This document shows positions 19,102 through 26,978 of a stretch of DNA of 64,000 nt, piece by piece; positions within the stretch are counted from its first letter, which is position 1; each line of letters begins with the position of its first letter. The DNA is from Deinococcus sedimenti (GTDB lineage: Bacteria; Deinococcota; Deinococci; Deinococcales; Deinococcaceae): positions 558,001 through 622,000 of the forward strand of contig NZ_BMQN01000001.1 in assembly GCF_014648135.1 (NCBI RefSeq), in the 5' to 3' direction. The notes under the pieces are model-generated. The model was not told where the DNA came from. It saw only the letters and a list, made by a program, of their open reading frames with translations, and did not search any database. A program made the translations under genes and the position numbers.

Positions 19102-19779
19102 TCAGTACCCCTCGCCCATCCGCTCGCCCGCCACCAGCGCCACGCCACCCGACGTGCCCAGGCGCGACGCCCCGGCCTCAATCATGGCCCGCGCGTCATC
19201 CGGCGTACGCACGCCACCCGCCGCCTTGATCTGCACGCGCTCCTGCGCGCCCAGCCCCGCGATCACCTCAGCCATCAGACGCACGTCGTCCAGCGTCGCG
19301 CCGCCCGTGCCGAAGCCCGTGCTCGTTTTCACGAAGTCCGCCCCGGCCCGCACCACCGCCGCCGTCGCCTCCCGCTTCTGCTCATCGGTCAGGAAGCACG
19401 TCTCGATGATCACCTTCAGCACCGCGTCCGGAATCGCACGGCGCACCGCGCGCACATCCGCCTCCACCGCCTCCCATTCATTCGCCAGCGCCGCGCCGAT
19501 GTGAATCACCATATCCACCTCGTCCGCACCCGCCTCCACACTCAGCCGCGCCTCCACCGCCTTCTGCTCGCTGCTCACCGCACCCAGCGGAAACCCACAC
19601 ACGGTCGCCACCTTCACGTCCGACCCCGCCAGTTCCGCCTTCGCCAGCGGAATGAACACCGGATTCAGGCACACCGCGAAGAACGAATTTTCACGCGCCT
19701 CGGCGCACAATTTCACGATGTCCGCGCGGGTGGCGGTGGGCTTCAGGAGGGTATGGTCAATGAACGAAGACAGCTTCAC
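19102..19779 (-). CDS. deoC: Deoxyribose-phosphate aldolase
   Basis: A 225-residue TIM-barrel class I aldolase. Landmarks are SFIDHTLLKPTATRADI, VCLNPVFIPLAKAEL, VATVCGFPLGA, LKVIIETCFLT (active-site Lys/Asp region) and FVKTSTGFGTGGATLDDV, with the Schiff-base Lys in the VKTSTG motif. It splits 2-deoxyribose-5-phosphate into glyceraldehyde-3-phosphate and acetaldehyde. The start is GTG 19779. It is the first gene of the run leading into maf-mreCD-mrdA. Confidence 0.95.
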   Translation of the reverse strand: MKLSSFIDHTLLKPTATRADIVKLCAEARENSFFAVCLNPVFIPLAKAELAGSDVKVATVCGFPLGAVSSEQKAVEARLSVEAGADEVDMVIHIGAALANEWEAVEADVRAVRRAIPDAVLKVIIETCFLTDEQKREATAAVVRAGADFVKTSTGFGTGGATLDDVRLMAEVIAGLGAQERVQIKAAGGVRTPDDARAMIEAGASRLGTSGGVALVAGERMGEGY

Positions 19780-19792
19780 GCCCCCCAGAATA
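19777..19792 (-). promoter_or_regulatory. Leaderless-type -10 box of deoC
   Basis: On the minus strand, TATTCT (19792-19787) lies exactly 7 nt before the GTG start at 19779. The intervening bases are a G-run with no room for a leader. Confidence 0.65.
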
Positions 19793-19951
19793 CCCCCCCC
19801 AGCCTAAGAAAGATTGACCCGAAAGGAGGAGAGGGGACGGTGGAGACCAACTGCGAGAAGTTGAGGCAGGCGCGGACTGGCTATTTTCGTTGCCAAAGCA
19901 AAGAATCCACCGTGTGGCGGACTCTTTGGGGGTAAAGTTACCCGAAAAGAA

Positions 19952-20458
19952 CTAACCTTCGTCGTTTTTAAGTTGTTCGATTAATTCTTCTTGACTGGCT
20001 TTAAAGTAATATCCCCACCAGGAATCACTTAGGTTATCATAGTTTCCAAATCCACCTGGATCGATTCCGTATAGTTCTTCAATAATTCCGCTAGCACGTC
20101 CTTCGTGAATTCTTCCATAGATTAGTTCCCTATAAAGCATTAAGAATTCTAAAAATTTGCCAATATTAGAATTGATCTTCCAGACAGGAGTGTCAAGAGC
20201 TGGATCATATACGTAGACTCCTTCATCGAATTTATCTATGTATATATAAATACCATGTTGACCACCTATGCTAAGTCCAAGCCTAAACAGCTCTGGGCGA
20301 TGGATGTTAAAATGGGAAAGTGATGGGGTCGACTCCCAAGAGAGTCTAGAAGGCAGTCCGATATCACATAGGTATTTATCTGTGCTTGGCGAGAACTCAA
20401 CATCACAATACTTCTCAAGATAGGGTTGCCAATATTCCTGAGCATTCATTTGTATCAC
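19952..20458 (-). CDS. SUKH (SMI1/KNR4)-type immunity protein
   Basis: A 165-168-residue acidic protein, AT-rich and different in codon use from its surroundings. Features typical of SMI1/KNR4 immunity proteins are visible: DIGLPSRLSWE, IGGQHGIYIYIDKFDEGVYVYDPALDTPVWKINSNIGKFLEFLMLY, and an acidic C-terminus. The start may be GTG 20458, overlapping the stop of the toxin remnant (GTGA), or ATG 20449. It would neutralise the cognate deaminase-like toxin. Unlike the toxin, the frame is intact. Confidence 0.78.
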   Translation of the reverse strand: MIQMNAQEYWQPYLEKYCDVEFSPSTDKYLCDIGLPSRLSWESTPSLSHFNIHRPELFRLGLSIGGQHGIYIYIDKFDEGVYVYDPALDTPVWKINSNIGKFLEFLMLYRELIYGRIHEGRASGIIEELYGIDPGGFGNYDNLSDSWWGYYFKASQEELIEQLKNDEG

Positions 20459-21127
20459 CTATCGCAGGCAGAGAAAGCCCATGCTAACGCATTTTGGAAA
20501 GCTGATTTTGCGCCTTCTCGAGAAGCTGCACGGGCAGCAAAACTGCCGCCTTTATCATATGCGATGTAGTAATCCACAGGTACGCCCTTAGGAAGCTTTG
20601 AAGCGAGTTCCGTGCTACAGTTGCCATATGTGCAGGGGCTCAATTCTGAATAAACAGAAGTTACCCTTTTAAGAAGCTCTTTTTATTGAAGATCCCGCAA
20701 GCCAATTTGTTCTGCGTGATTAATTCCTAGCGGAACACCGGGCTTACTCACATAGATCAAAGGTTTTTGCTGACCTTCTGTGAAGAAGACTGCAAGATTG
20801 CGATTCGGATTTGCCCCAATACCAAGTCTATTTCGTTCCATTATCGCCCACTGACTAGCGCCAGTTCCGTATGGAACGGGGCCAGTGCTTCCTGCATAAC
20901 CCTGGTTATGCACCAACCACCCGTCATTCCCCACGTAGTAAGTATGGGCCTCACTGACGGTGAGGTTGAACATCTCGCGCGTCTGCTACACGGTGGTGAC
21001 GTTCGCGACCAGGCCGGTGGTGCCGTCGGCCTGCTTGATCCTATCGCCAATCTTCAGGTGCCTCGCGCCCACCCAGTTCGGGCTCAGGTTGCTTTGGTCT
21101 TCCGGCGCGGGTGTGAGTTGAGCATCC
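20455..21127 (-). pseudogene. Remnant of a polymorphic toxin: Hint domain plus deaminase-like tip
   Basis: One frame on the minus strand encodes the end of a large toxin but holds two in-frame stops. From about 21110 it reads PNWVGARHLKIGDRIK, then VTTV-TAG-QTREMFNLTV, SEAHTYYVGNDGWLVHN (the C-terminal Hint autoprocessing motif), a tip with NHAEQIGLRDLQ-TAA-KELLKRV, then SPCTYGNCSTELASKLP and a stop at 20455. HAE and PC-x4-C are the zinc-binding motifs of nucleic-acid deaminases. The TAA stop lies between them, so a truncated product lacks the zinc cysteines. The 5' limit is uncertain and the upstream secretion and repeat regions are missing. Confidence 0.8.
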
Positions 21128-21162
21128 GTGTGGGAGGGGTGCCGTGTGCCCTCCCCTCTGCT

Positions 21163-21193
21163 TATACTTGAACTCAGTTCAATTTCTGAGTTC
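21163..21193 (+). promoter_or_regulatory. Promoter with palindromic operator before the thioesterase gene
   Basis: A -10 box TATACT (21163-21168) is followed at once by an odd palindrome with 7-nt arms, TTGAACT-C-AGTTCAA (21168-21182), and by a further half-site CTGAGTTC (21186-21193) that is the inverse of GAACTCAG at 21170-21177. A Shine-Dalgarno sequence (GGAGG) lies near 21200. The layout suits repression by a dimeric regulator, perhaps of the TetR type. Confidence 0.65.
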
Positions 21194-21213
21194 TCTCTCT
21201 GGAGGTTTCACCC

Positions 21214-21699
21214 ATGACCCAAGCTGCCACCCTGCCCGCTTTCGCCGCCGCCGCTGTGAAGAAGGCCCTGCATGACATTCCCATGAACGCCACGGTCGGC
21301 GTGCAGATCACGGACGTGGGCGTGGGCTGGGCGACCGGGGAGGCGCCGGATACCGCGCCGTTCCGCAACCACCTGGGCACCATTCACGCGGGCGTGCAGT
21401 TCCTGCTGGCCGAGGCGGTGAGTGGCGCGGCGTTCGCGGGGGCGTTCGCGGCGCAGCTGGTGGGCGCGGTGCCGCTGATCGAGAAGTTGGAGACGCACTA
21501 CGTGAACCGCGCCGTGGGTGACCTGACCGCGCGGGCGGAGGCGGCGGACGCGGCGCAGGTCGCGGCGGCCCACGCGGAGTTCGCGGCGGATGGCCGCGCG
21601 CGACTGGTCATCAACGTGACCGTGCAGGATGGTGAGGGCAAGGACGTGATGCGCGCCGTCGCGCACTGGTACCTCCGCGCCCGCCCGCAGGCGAAGTGA
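21214..21699 (+). CDS. Hot-dog fold protein, DUF4442/PaaI-like thioesterase
   Basis: A 161-residue protein. The segment FRNHLGTIHAGVQFLLAEAVSGAAFAGAF resembles the hot-dog helix region of PaaI/DUF4442 thioesterases (NHxGxxHAG-like), and the C-terminal strands (RARLVINVTVQDGEGKDVMRAVAHWYL) complete the fold. It probably hydrolyses acyl-CoA. It has a strong ribosome site and an operator-like palindrome upstream. A methylmalonyl-CoA epimerase gene follows, so an acyl-CoA degradation context is plausible. Confidence 0.78.
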   Translation: MTQAATLPAFAAAAVKKALHDIPMNATVGVQITDVGVGWATGEAPDTAPFRNHLGTIHAGVQFLLAEAVSGAAFAGAFAAQLVGAVPLIEKLETHYVNRAVGDLTARAEAADAAQVAAAHAEFAADGRARLVINVTVQDGEGKDVMRAVAHWYLRARPQAK

Positions 21700-21718
21700 T
21701 CGGGGAGTGGTGAGAAGG

Positions 21719-21763
21719 AAGTGGTGAGTGGACCGTGGCCTGCCTCCGATCCACTCCCCACTT
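21719..21763. repeat. Inverted repeat between thioesterase and epimerase genes
   Basis: AAGTGGTGAGTGGA (21719-21732) pairs with TCCACTCCCCACTT (21750-21763) with one mismatch. Additional GGGGAGTGG and CCACTCCC units lie just outside, so longer alternative folds exist. It follows the thioesterase stop and may end that transcript. Confidence 0.6.
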
Positions 21764-21818
21764 CCCACTCCCTCCTGACCACCTCCCGCGCGCCGCGCAG
21801 TTGCTCTACCCTGCTCTC

Positions 21819-22238
21819 ATGACTGTGTTGCTGCTGGATCACGTGGCGATCGCGACTCCTGATCTGGAGGCGGGTTCCGCGCCGTACGTGGCGCTGGGCC
21901 TGCACCCGGAGGGGCCGGATGAGGTGGTGGAGGGTCAGGGCGTGCGCGTCCGGGCGTTCCAGGTGGGGGAAACCCTGATCGAGCTGCTGATGCCCACGCG
22001 GGAGGACAGTCCGATCGCGGGGTTCCTGGCGCGCAAGGGGCCGGGGCTGCATCACACGGCGTACCGCGTGGCGGACCTGGACGCCGAGATGGCGCGCCTG
22101 CGTGCGGATGGGGCGCGGTTTCTGAGTGACACGCCTGCGCCGGGCCGGGCGGGGTCGCGCGTGGCGTTCCTGCACCCGAAGTGGGGCGAGGGGACCCTGA
22201 TCGAACTCGTGGAGCACCCGCAGGGTGGGCACGCTTGA
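21819..22238 (+). CDS. mce: Methylmalonyl-CoA epimerase
   Basis: A 139-residue vicinal-oxygen-chelate fold protein. It has the two-module metal-binding pattern of the family: LLLDHVAIATPDLEAGSAPY (His ligand), ETLIELLMP (Glu-containing strand), GPGLHHTAYRVADLDAEM (second His) and GTLIELVEH (last Glu). It interconverts (2S)- and (2R)-methylmalonyl-CoA in propionate metabolism. meaB, the chaperone for methylmalonyl-CoA mutase, is in the same window at 62.5 kb. A TACCCT box is 6 nt before the ATG. Confidence 0.9.
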   Translation: MTVLLLDHVAIATPDLEAGSAPYVALGLHPEGPDEVVEGQGVRVRAFQVGETLIELLMPTREDSPIAGFLARKGPGLHHTAYRVADLDAEMARLRADGARFLSDTPAPGRAGSRVAFLHPKWGEGTLIELVEHPQGGHA

Positions 22239-22612
22239 GCGTCCGCCGGGCGAGGCCGTTGTGGTGGGTGCCGTCCCTGGTGATCATGGGGGTGATCTGG
22301 TGGCTGAGCAGCGCGCCGCAGACGCCGGGGCCGTCGCTGGAGCACCCGAAGGACTGGATCGCGCATTTCGTGGCGTACCTGTCGCTGGCGTTCTGTCTGG
22401 GCCGCGCGACGGGGCGGCGGGGGCTGGCGCTGGTGCTCGCCGCGTGGTTCGGCGCGCTGGACGAGGTGCATCAGTCGTTCGTGCCGCCGCGTGAGGCGGG
22501 CGTGCAGGACTGGCTGTTCGACGTGGCGGGCGCGTACGTGGGCGTGCGGCTCGCGGTGCGCCGCGCCCCAGAGGCGGTGCCCCGGGGGGACGGGGTGGTT
22601 CATCCGGCGTGA
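22235..22612 (+). CDS. VanZ-like family membrane protein
   Basis: A 125-residue protein with 3-4 membrane segments. It carries the VanZ pattern: IMGVIWWLSSAPQTPGP, HPKDWIAHFVAYLSLAFCLGRA, and ALDEVHQSFVPPREAGVQDWLFDVAGAYVGV (the E-x-x-Q-x-F-x-P-x-R-x-x-x-x-D-x-x-x-D/N signature). The start TTG 22235 overlaps the epimerase stop (TTGA); longer forms would overlap mce. The function of this family outside vancomycin operons is poorly known. Confidence 0.85.
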   Translation: MSVRRARPLWWVPSLVIMGVIWWLSSAPQTPGPSLEHPKDWIAHFVAYLSLAFCLGRATGRRGLALVLAAWFGALDEVHQSFVPPREAGVQDWLFDVAGAYVGVRLAVRRAPEAVPRGDGVVHPA

Positions 22613-22653
22613 AGCTCGCGTGGGCCGTCGCAGTTCTGTCAGGGTTGACCCGG

Positions 22654-22669
22654 TAGGCTCGGGGTCATG
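22654..22669 (+). promoter_or_regulatory. Leaderless-type -10 box of moxR
   Basis: TAGGCT at 22654-22659 is exactly 7 nt before the moxR ATG at 22667. Confidence 0.6.
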
Positions 22670-23611
22670 ACCGCACCGATCCTTCCGCCCGCGCACGCCA
22701 GTCACGTGGCGGCGCTGCACGCGGCCCTCACGCAGCTGGACGGGGTGATTCTCGGAAAGGGCCCGCAGATCCGGCTGGCGGTCGCGTGCCTGCTCGCGCG
22801 CGGGCACCTGCTCATCGAGGACCAGCCCGGCGTGGGCAAGACGACGCTGGCGCAGGCCCTGGCGCGCACGTGCGGGCTGCACTTCCGCCGGGTGCAGTTC
22901 ACAGCGGACCTCCTCCCGGCCGACCTGACGGGCGTGAGCGTCTGGGACGCCCCCAGCAGCGCGTTCCGCTTCGTGGAGGGGCCGGTGTTCAGCGAGCTGC
23001 TCCTCGCAGACGAGATCAACCGCGCCACGCCCCGCACGCAGGGCGCCCTGCTGGAAGCCATGGAGGAACGGCAGGTCTCCGAGGGCGGCGTGACCCGGCC
23101 CCTGCCGGAGCCGTTCTTCGTGATCGCCACGCAGAACCCGGCGGCGTTCGTGGGCACCAGCCCACTGCCGGAAGCGCAGCTGGACCGGTTCCTGATGACC
23201 GTCACGCTGGGGTACCCGGACCCGCGCGCCGAGCGGCAGCTGCTGGAGACGGGGGGACGCAGCGCCACGGTCCGCGACCTGCCGCCCGTGCTGAACGCCG
23301 CCACGCTGATCGCCATGCAGGCCGAGGTGGATGCCGTGCACGCGGCGGGCCCGCTGCTGGACTACCTGCAGCTGCTGGCCCGCGCGACCCGTGACCACCC
23401 GGCGCTGAGTGCCGGGCTCAGTCCGCGCGGCCTGCTGGCCCTGCTGGCGGGTGCGCGCGCCTGGGCGTACCTGCACGGCCGGGCCATGGTGCTGCCCGAG
23501 GACGTGCAGGCCGTGTTCGGGCCGCTGGCCGCTCACCGCCTGACCGCCCGCGCGGGCGCCAGCGTGCCGGACGTGATCGCGCGGCTGCTGCGCGACACCC
23601 CCATTCCCTGA
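22667..23611 (+). CDS. MoxR-family AAA+ ATPase
   Basis: A 314-residue ATPase. Walker A is DQPGVGKTT, Walker B is LLADEINRATPRTQGALLEAMEE (MoxR-type DEINR), sensor 1 is VIATQNPAAF, followed by the family segment EAQLDRFLMTVTLGYPD, and a C-terminal lid holds LSPRGLLALLAGARAWA. MoxR proteins act as chaperones for metal or protein complexes and are usually encoded beside DUF58 and transglutaminase genes, as here. The stop overlaps the next start (TGATG). Confidence 0.93.
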   Translation: MTAPILPPAHASHVAALHAALTQLDGVILGKGPQIRLAVACLLARGHLLIEDQPGVGKTTLAQALARTCGLHFRRVQFTADLLPADLTGVSVWDAPSSAFRFVEGPVFSELLLADEINRATPRTQGALLEAMEERQVSEGGVTRPLPEPFFVIATQNPAAFVGTSPLPEAQLDRFLMTVTLGYPDPRAERQLLETGGRSATVRDLPPVLNAATLIAMQAEVDAVHAAGPLLDYLQLLARATRDHPALSAGLSPRGLLALLAGARAWAYLHGRAMVLPEDVQAVFGPLAAHRLTARAGASVPDVIARLLRDTPIP

Positions 23612-26463
23612 TGAGCGCCCCGCGCGAACCCCGCACGGCGCTGCAGGCGTGGCCGACCGGCTTCGGCGGCGCGTTCCTGCTGCTGATCCTGCTGACATTG
23701 ATTGGCTGCGTGAACTACGCGCTGAGCCTCGGGTACGGTCTGACGTTCCTGCTTGCCGGCGTGTGGGTGCTGTCCGCCGCGCAGGCCCTGCGTGCGGCAC
23801 GCGAACTGACCGTGACCGTGCAGGTACCCGGACCGGTCGAGGCGGGACAGGACTTGCCCGTCACCCTGCGCGCCCGTGGGGGGCGGGGCGGTGTGCTGCG
23901 CGTCACCCTCGCATCCACGCAGGGTGGGGCCGCCGGGAGCGTTGCCCTGGACGGCAGCGGTGAACTGACCCTGGCGCTGCCCACCCGCACGCGCGGCCCG
24001 CTGGACGTCACGGTCGCCCTGCGCGCCCTGGACCGCCTGGGCCTGTGGCACGTGAACCTCCCCAGCCCGGATCCGCTGACCGTCCTGGTGCATCCCGCCC
24101 CGGAGGAGCCCGCGCCGCCGCCCCCCACCCGCACGCGCCCCGGGCAGGGCGAGGGTGCAGGCCGCGCGCCCGGCGACGAGGAATTCGCGGGGCTCAGACC
24201 ATACCAGTCCGGGGATTCGCCGCGGCAGGTGTCGTGGCGGCACGTGGCCCGCACCGGCCAGTTGCTGACCCGCGAGACGGACGCCGCGCAGGGCAGCGCC
24301 CGGCACCTCGACTGGACCGACACCACCGGCGACCCGGAGTCGCGCGTCTCCCGCCTGAGTGCCTGGGTGCACGCCCTGACCGCACGCGGCGAGGCCTACG
24401 CCCTGCACCTGCCCACCGAGCAGGTCCCGCTCGGCGCGGGAGAGGCGCAGCGGCAGGCGGCCCTGAACGCCCTGGCGCTGCAGCCCCCCCTGCCCCCGCC
24501 CGCCCCGCCGCTGAAGGTGGCCGCCGCCCCACTGAGCGGCCCGGCGCTGCTGTGGACGCTGCTGGCCCTGACGGTCACCCTCGCGCCGGGGGTTATGCGG
24601 CAGCCGTGGTGGCTGAGCGTCCTGATCGCCGCCTTGCTGGGGCATTCGCTGCTGCGCGCCCGGTCCGCGCGGGTCACGCCACTGCCCACGTGGCTGCTGG
24701 CGCTGCTGGCCGTCGCGGGCGGCGCGGCCCTGAACGCCACGTACGGCACGCTGCTGGGCCGCGACGCGGGCACCGCGTTCCTGGCCCTGCTGGCCGCGCT
24801 GAAAACCGCCGAGAGTCACGCCCGGCGCGACCAGGCGGTCCTGACACTGCTGGGGCTGTTCGTGACCAGCACCGGGTTCTTCTTCAGCCAGGGTCCGGTC
24901 ACGGCCCTGTACACGCTGCTGTGCGCCGCGCTGCTGCTCACGGCCGCCACCACCCGCCTCGGCACCCCGCCCCCCCTGACCCGCGCCGAGCTGGGCGCAC
25001 GCCTGCGCCGCACGGGCCGCCTGCTGGCACTGGCCGCCCCGCTGACCCTGGCGCTGTTCGTGCTGTTCCCCCGCCCGGACGGCCCGCTGTGGCAGCTGCC
25101 CGTGCAGGGGCAGAACCTGACCGGCCTTAGCAGCGAGGTCAGCGCCGGGACGTTCACGAACCTCGCGCAGAACCCGGCCGTGGCCTTCCGCGCGGACTTC
25201 CGCGGCCCGGTCCCGCCGCCCGCAGAGCGCTACTGGCGCGGCCCGGTCCTCGAGAACTTCGACGGGGTCACGTGGCGGCAGGTGCGCGGCAACGCCCCCA
25301 TGCCCAGCGTGGAGGCGACCGGGGAACCCCTCACGTACGACCTGACCCTGGAACCCAGCGGGACGCCCTGGCTGCTCGCGCTGGACGCCGTGGTCCGCGT
25401 CCCGCAGGGGTCCGTGATCACGGGCGCCTTTCAGGCCGCCACCTTCCGGCCGGTCGCCACGCGCCGCCGCGTGACGCTGGTCAGCCAGCCCGCCCTGCTG
25501 GGCCGCCGGGAGAGTCAGGACCGCCTGCGCTTCGACACGCTGCTGCCCCGCGGTCAGAACCCGCGCACCCTGGCCCTCGCGCAGCCGTGGCAGGCCCTCC
25601 CGCCCGCCGCACGCGTGCAGGCGGCGCTGGACCACCTGCGGCAGGGGGGCTTCACGTACACCCTGAGCCCCCCGCTGCTGCCCGAGGAGAACCGCACGGA
25701 CGCGTTCCTGTTCCGCAGCCGTCAGGGATTCTGCGAGCACTACGCCAGTGCCTTCGCGGTCCTGATGCGCGCCGCCGGCCTGAGCGCCCGCGTCGTCACC
25801 GGGTACCTGGGCGGCGAACTGAACCCCGACGGGAACTACCTGATCGTCCGGCAGCAGGACGCGCACGCCTGGACGGAAGTCTGGCTGCCCGGCCAGGGCT
25901 GGGTGCGGGTGGACCCCACCGCCGTCATCGCCCCGGCCCGCGTGAACACGGACCTGCGCACCGCCCTGACCCGGCCGACCGCGAGTGTCGCCCAGTCCAG
26001 GGGCACCCTGGACCGCCTGCGGCTGCGGCTGGACGCCTGGCAGAACCGCTGGAACTCCGTGGTCGTCGAATACGACGGCGAGCAGCAGACGGCGCTCCTG
26101 TCGCGGCTGGGCGTGCAGGGCGGCGCGCAGACCCTGTGGTGGCTGGTCGTGCCCGCCCTGATCCTGACGCTGCTGCCCGCGTACGCCTGGGCGCGCCGCG
26201 CCGCGCGGCCCACCGATCCGGCGCAGCGGCTGTGGCAGGACCTGACCCGCAGCCTGGGGGCCAGCCTGCACCCCGGCGAGACGCCCGGCGCGTTCACGCA
26301 GCGGCAGGCCGAACTGCACCCGCACCTCGCGCCGCTGCTGAGCGAGGCGGCGCGCGCCTACCACGCGGCCCGGTACGCGCCCGGTTCACCCGACGCGGCC
26401 CTGCGGGACCTGCGCGCGGCCGTGAAGGCGGTGCGGGGCATGCGTCACCGCGCGCGGCGTTGA
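23611..26463 (+). CDS. DUF58 protein fused to a membrane transglutaminase (TgpA-like)
   Basis: A 950-residue protein in one frame. Residues 1-300 are a DUF58 module: two N-terminal membrane helices, then DEEFAGLRPYQSGDSPRQVSWRHVARTGQLLTRE. Residues 310-470 form 5-6 membrane helices of DUF3488/TgpA type. From about 660 there is a transglutaminase domain with Cys in QGFCEHYASAFAVLMRAAG, His in DAHAWTEVWLP and Asp in VRVDPT. A last membrane helix near 845-865 and a DUF4129-like cytoplasmic tail complete it. Usually these are two adjacent genes. The role is probably cell-envelope protein modification with MoxR as partner. Confidence 0.9.
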   Translation: MSAPREPRTALQAWPTGFGGAFLLLILLTLIGCVNYALSLGYGLTFLLAGVWVLSAAQALRAARELTVTVQVPGPVEAGQDLPVTLRARGGRGGVLRVTLASTQGGAAGSVALDGSGELTLALPTRTRGPLDVTVALRALDRLGLWHVNLPSPDPLTVLVHPAPEEPAPPPPTRTRPGQGEGAGRAPGDEEFAGLRPYQSGDSPRQVSWRHVARTGQLLTRETDAAQGSARHLDWTDTTGDPESRVSRLSAWVHALTARGEAYALHLPTEQVPLGAGEAQRQAALNALALQPPLPPPAPPLKVAAAPLSGPALLWTLLALTVTLAPGVMRQPWWLSVLIAALLGHSLLRARSARVTPLPTWLLALLAVAGGAALNATYGTLLGRDAGTAFLALLAALKTAESHARRDQAVLTLLGLFVTSTGFFFSQGPVTALYTLLCAALLLTAATTRLGTPPPLTRAELGARLRRTGRLLALAAPLTLALFVLFPRPDGPLWQLPVQGQNLTGLSSEVSAGTFTNLAQNPAVAFRADFRGPVPPPAERYWRGPVLENFDGVTWRQVRGNAPMPSVEATGEPLTYDLTLEPSGTPWLLALDAVVRVPQGSVITGAFQAATFRPVATRRRVTLVSQPALLGRRESQDRLRFDTLLPRGQNPRTLALAQPWQALPPAARVQAALDHLRQGGFTYTLSPPLLPEENRTDAFLFRSRQGFCEHYASAFAVLMRAAGLSARVVTGYLGGELNPDGNYLIVRQQDAHAWTEVWLPGQGWVRVDPTAVIAPARVNTDLRTALTRPTASVAQSRGTLDRLRLRLDAWQNRWNSVVVEYDGEQQTALLSRLGVQGGAQTLWWLVVPALILTLLPAYAWARRAARPTDPAQRLWQDLTRSLGASLHPGETPGAFTQRQAELHPHLAPLLSEAARAYHAARYAPGSPDAALRDLRAAVKAVRGMRHRARR

Positions 26464-26482
26464 CCTCACGTAGCATGAGAGG

Positions 26483-26977
26483 GTGAATGTCCTGAAAGCG
26501 GTCCTGTCCGCCATTGCCGGGTGTGCCGCCGCCCTGATCGCGTACAGCGCCTTCTACGTGCGCGGCGACCTGGGCGGCGTCATGAGCTACCTGCGCGCCC
26601 GGGGCGCGCTACGCCGCCTGCGCGACGGCGGCACCCCCGAGCAGATCAGCGCCGCGCAGGCGCAGCTTCACGCGCTGGGGCAGCAGGTGGGCGACCCGGT
26701 CCTCGCCGGGCAGCTGATCCCGCTGGCCCTGCTGATCGGCACGCTGATCGCCGCCCTGGTCTGGTGGACGTTCACGCGCCGCCAGCAGGGCGCGCCCCGC
26801 ACCGACATCCAGGAGCGCATGGTCTACCGCCTCGCGCACCGCCTGGGCGGCCGCTTCACCCTGGAGGACCTGAGCACCCGCAGTCCCCTGACCGACGAGC
26901 AGGCCCGCGCCGTCACCGCCCGCCTGCTGGACCTGGGCCGGCTGACCCGCGACGGCGACACTTACCGGCTGAACTGA
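26483..26977 (+). CDS. Hypothetical membrane protein
   Basis: A 164-residue protein from GTG 26483. Two membrane helices (residues 5-25 and about 75-97) flank an Ala/Gln-rich helix, and the C-terminal 55 residues (MVYRLAHRLGGRFTLEDLSTRSPLTDEQARAVTARLLDLGRLTRDGDTYRLN) look like a small winged-helix module. I do not recognise the family. A TAGCAT box lies 6 nt before the start. It follows the DUF58 fusion gene on the same strand. Confidence 0.65.
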   Translation: MNVLKAVLSAIAGCAAALIAYSAFYVRGDLGGVMSYLRARGALRRLRDGGTPEQISAAQAQLHALGQQVGDPVLAGQLIPLALLIGTLIAALVWWTFTRRQQGAPRTDIQERMVYRLAHRLGGRFTLEDLSTRSPLTDEQARAVTARLLDLGRLTRDGDTYRLN

Positions 26978-26978
26978 C

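Noticed and set aside
20683..20973. Independent small gene of 96 residues
   Set aside because: It starts inside the Hint motif and ends at a stop within the deaminase tip; it is a fragment of the broken toxin, not a separate gene.
22645..22659. TTGACC as -35 box for moxR
   Set aside because: It is only 3 nt before the TAGGCT box; the spacing is impossible for a -35/-10 pair.
23533..26364. 943-codon open frame on the minus strand
   Set aside because: It lies opposite the DUF58-transglutaminase gene, and its translation is a Gly/Gln/Arg-rich low-complexity chain without domains; it arises from third-position GC bias.
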